Assembly: GCA_017419065.1 (NCBI GenBank)
Contig: JAFOMB010000099.1
Span: forward strand, 1 to 6,072
DNA length: 6,072 nucleotides
Source of the DNA: Erysipelotrichaceae bacterium
GTDB taxonomy: Bacteria > Bacillota_I > Bacilli_A > Erysipelotrichales > Erysipelotrichaceae
Direction: 5' to 3'
Positions 3,669 to 6,072 of this stretch are shown here, piece by piece. A program made the position numbers and the translations under genes. The notes below the pieces were generated by a model that was not told the DNA's origin, searched no databases, and saw only the letters and a list, made by a program, of their open reading frames with translations. How positions within the stretch are numbered: the stretch's first letter is position 1; each line of letters opens with the position of its first letter.

Positions 3669-6072
3669 TTACAGATACTTCCCGGTGATGCTCTCCGGGT
3701 TTTCTTTTATCTCTTCCGGGGTACCGGCTGCGACGATCCTGCCGCCGTCTTCGCCGCCTCCCGGGCCCATATCGACGATATAGTCCGCATTGGCTAAGAC
3801 ATCGAGGTCGTGTTCAATGACGAGGACCGTTGCTCCGTTGTCGATCAGTGCTGAGAAGACATGGAGGAGACTTCGGACATCCAGTGGATGAAGACCGATC
3901 GTCGGTTCATCGAAGATAAAGACAGAATCTTCCTGGGTCCTTCCCATCTCGGAAGCCAGTTTGAGACGCTGAGCTTCCCCGCCGGAGAGAGACGGCGTCT
4001 CTTCTCCCAGTGTCAGGTAGCCAAGACCCAGTTCCTCCAATACATCCAGTCTTGAAGAAACGGACTTCAGTTCCCTGCATACTTCCTTTGCGGTATGGAT
4101 ATCCATATTCATGAGTTCCGGTAAGGAGACAGATACGCCGTTCTTACTGGTGTAGAGGACCTTATAGGCCTCCTTGGCGTAGCGGCTTCCCCGGCATTCC
4201 GGACAGGGGATATCCACATCCGGTAAAAACTGGACATCCAACGAGATCTCCCCGGTACCGTCACAGACCGGACAGAGCAGCTTCCCGGTATTGTAGGAGA
4301 AGTCTCCGGCCTTGTAACCGTACTTCTTCGCGTCTTTTGTCTTCGCGAAGATCTTGCGCAGTTCATCATGGACATTCGCGTAGGTCGCTACAGTGGAGCG
4401 GACGTTGATGCCGATCGGTGTCGCATCGATGAGCTTGACGTGCTTCAGACCTTCCGCCTCGATATTCAAAACGTGTTCCGGTCTCTTCTTTCCCTCAAAG
4501 AGAGATTCCAGACCCGGTACCAGACTTTCCAGGATCATCGTGGTCTTTCCGGAACCGGAGACACCGCTGATCACTGACAGTCTTCCCTTCGGAAATCTCA
4601 CATCCAGTGGTTTGACAGTATGGATAGAAGAAGTAGAGAGATGGATGTCTCCCTTTTCAAACATCTTCTCCTTCTCAATTCTCTGACGGATGACCCTCTT
4701 TTCCTTTCCGGAGAGGAAAGGACCTATCCGGGAATCCTCATTCTTCTTGATCTCTTCGATCGTGCCTTCTGCCAGGACTCTGCCGCCCTTGGCACCCGCA
4801 TCCGGTCCCATCTCAATGAGCCAGTCGGCTTCCTTGAGGATCTCCGTGTCATGGTCGACTAATAAGACAGAGTTCCCATCGTTCACGAGGTCCTGTATGA
4901 CCCCGTTGAGTCCTACGATATTGGAAGGATGAAGACCGATAGACGGTTCATCCAGTACATATAAAACGCCGCTGGTCCTGTTGCGTACAGACCTGGCCAG
5001 CTGTGTCCGCTGTCTTTCTCCGGTAGACAGAGTCGAAGCGGCTCTGTCTAAGGACAGGTAGCCCAATCCCAGATCCATGAGCCTCTTAGCCACATCGTGG
5101 AAGGACTCGCAGATGTTCCTGGCCATCGGGCGCATCTCTTCCGGAAGAGATCCCGGGACACCCCTGACCCATTCAATGAGGTCTTTCAGAGGGAAGGTGC
5201 AGACTTCATCCAGGGAGATCCCTCTCAGCTTCGGCGCTCTGGCTTTTGCGGAAAGCCTTGTCCCGTGGCATTCCGGGCAGACATCTTCCTTGAGGAATTT
5301 TTCTACCCTCTTCATCCCCTTCTCATCCTTGACCTTCGCCAGGGCATTGAGAACGGTATTGACCGCGCTGTAATAGGTGAAATCCATCTCTGTCGCGATT
5401 GGATTGGACTTGTCTTTCGGGCGGTAGAAGATGTGCTTCTTGACCATCGGTCCGTGATAGACGATGTCTTTTTCCTCGTCTGTCAGATCCTTGAAAGGGA
5501 TATCGGTACGAACACCCATGGCTCTGCAGACATCCGTCATGAGAGCCCACATCAACGTATTCCAAGGCGCCACAGCTCCGTCATCGATACTGATGTTTTC
5601 ATCCGGGATCAGCGTCGATTCATCGACAGTCCGGACCATTCCCGTACCGCCGCAGCAGGTACAGGCACCCGTCGAATTGAAGGAGAGCTCTTCCGCGGAT
5701 GGCGGCATTACCGATTCCCCGCAGATCGGACAGATGATCTCCTGTTCGGCAGCGACCTTGAGTGTAGGCTCCAGATAATGGCCGTTCGGACAGACGTGTT
5801 TCGCCAGTCTTGAATACATGAGACGGATACTGTTGAGCAGTTCCGTAGAGGTCCCAAACGTGGAACGTATTCCCGGGACACCCGGCCTCTGGTGTAAGGC
5901 CAGAGCTGCCGGTACATAGAGGACTTCATCGACATCCGCCCGGGCGGCCTGTGTCATCCTCCTTCTCGTATATGTCGAAAGAGATTCAAGATACCTTCTT
6001 GAACCTTCCGCATATAAAACACCTAAAGCTAAAGACGACTTCCCGGAACCCGAGACACCGGCGATCCCGACG
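3669..6072 (-). CDS. uvrA2: UvrA-family ABC ATPase, class II (no UvrB-binding domain), 5' end beyond the window
   Basis: The visible 800 codons (first full codon 6071-6069) cover nearly a whole UvrA-like protein; only the first few tens of residues are missing. Numbered from that codon, the N-terminal ATPase has Walker A GVSGSGKSS (5-13), Q-loop Gln61, first zinc module Cys114/117/137/140, CPECHGTR (265-272), signature LSTGE (348-352), Walker B VLDEPSIGLH and switch VDHD. The second has Walker A GVSGSGKTT (503-511), DATPIG in place of DQSPIG (549-554), zinc module Cys600/603/623/626 with the same spacing as E. coli UvrA, FLPDV, signature LSGGE, FDEPTIGLH and VIEHD. The UvrB-binding domain of about 110 residues is absent: CPNGH and CPICG are 20 residues apart. 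Such paralogues bind DNA or have been linked to damage and drug tolerance, but are unlikely to act in UvrABC repair. ATG at 5957 is internal, not the start. Confidence 0.93.
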   Translation of the reverse strand, partial: VGIAGVSGSGKSSLALGVLYAEGSRRYLESLSTYTRRRMTQAARADVDEVLYVPAALALHQRPGVPGIRSTFGTSTELLNSIRLMYSRLAKHVCPNGHYLEPTLKVAAEQEIICPICGESVMPPSAEELSFNSTGACTCCGGTGMVRTVDESTLIPDENISIDDGAVAPWNTLMWALMTDVCRAMGVRTDIPFKDLTDEEKDIVYHGPMVKKHIFYRPKDKSNPIATEMDFTYYSAVNTVLNALAKVKDEKGMKRVEKFLKEDVCPECHGTRLSAKARAPKLRGISLDEVCTFPLKDLIEWVRGVPGSLPEEMRPMARNICESFHDVAKRLMDLGLGYLSLDRAASTLSTGERQRTQLARSVRNRTSGVLYVLDEPSIGLHPSNIVGLNGVIQDLVNDGNSVLLVDHDTEILKEADWLIEMGPDAGAKGGRVLAEGTIEEIKKNEDSRIGPFLSGKEKRVIRQRIEKEKMFEKGDIHLSTSSIHTVKPLDVRFPKGRLSVISGVSGSGKTTMILESLVPGLESLFEGKKRPEHVLNIEAEGLKHVKLIDATPIGINVRSTVATYANVHDELRKIFAKTKDAKKYGYKAGDFSYNTGKLLCPVCDGTGEISLDVQFLPDVDIPCPECRGSRYAKEAYKVLYTSKNGVSVSLPELMNMDIHTAKEVCRELKSVSSRLDVLEELGLGYLTLGEETPSLSGGEAQRLKLASEMGRTQEDSVFIFDEPTIGLHPLDVRSLLHVFSALIDNGATVLVIEHDLDVLANADYIVDMGPGGGEDGGRIVAAGTPEEIKENPESITGKYL

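Noticed and set aside
5097..5813. Long plus-strand open frame of 238 codons
   Set aside because: It lies fully antisense to the UvrA-like gene, whose motifs are unmistakable; the product has no family-like pattern and no good ribosome binding site was seen.
1..6072. CRISPR array, insertion sequence, tRNA or rRNA
   Set aside because: No regularly spaced repeats, transposase pattern, terminal inverted repeats or tRNA-like cloverleaf were seen on either strand.

Overview
The window looks like ordinary chromosome from a low-to-mid GC Gram-positive bacterium of the Bacillota. The signs are strong AGGAGG-type ribosome binding sites, compact spacing, classic hairpin plus T-run terminators and the gene families present. 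The stand-alone E2-like acyltransferase and the UvrA paralogue resemble proteins I associate with gut Erysipelotrichia or Clostridia. That placement is from memory of the families and is tentative. The window shows about half GC, with AT-rich gaps between genes.

Left part, plus strand. The window opens inside the 3' end of an aminopeptidase C (pepC) gene, which ends in a strong terminator. After a 188-base gap comes a 236-residue membrane protein with a soluble C-terminal domain that I do not recognise, again with its own terminator. The gap of about 230 bases after it (1270-1501) holds a second hairpin whose T-run lies on the minus strand, a near-palindrome, and a minus-strand TATAAT. Together these suggest a short minus-strand RNA. 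Then come a small orphan ribbon-helix-helix protein and a two-gene DinJ/YafQ-type toxin-antitoxin operon with an ATGA-type overlap.

Right part. A minus-strand gene for a stand-alone acyltransferase of the 2-oxoacid dehydrogenase E2 catalytic-domain fold converges on the toxin gene and shares a bidirectional terminator with it. The acyltransferase is divergent from a small glutaredoxin-like protein on the plus strand, and the gap of about 90 bases between them carries back-to-back promoter candidates. The glutaredoxin gene converges, through another bidirectional terminator, on a large minus-strand gene that runs off the right edge. That gene encodes a UvrA-family ABC ATPase of the class II type: the UvrB-binding domain is missing and both zinc modules are kept.

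The genes do not form one pathway. The only clear functional unit is the toxin-antitoxin pair. I see no insertion sequence, CRISPR array, tRNA, rRNA or phage gene. The most interesting points are the two deviations in the UvrA paralogue that fall on the same composite ATP site, the acyltransferase without the usual catalytic histidine, the possible small RNA, and the unrecognised membrane protein.
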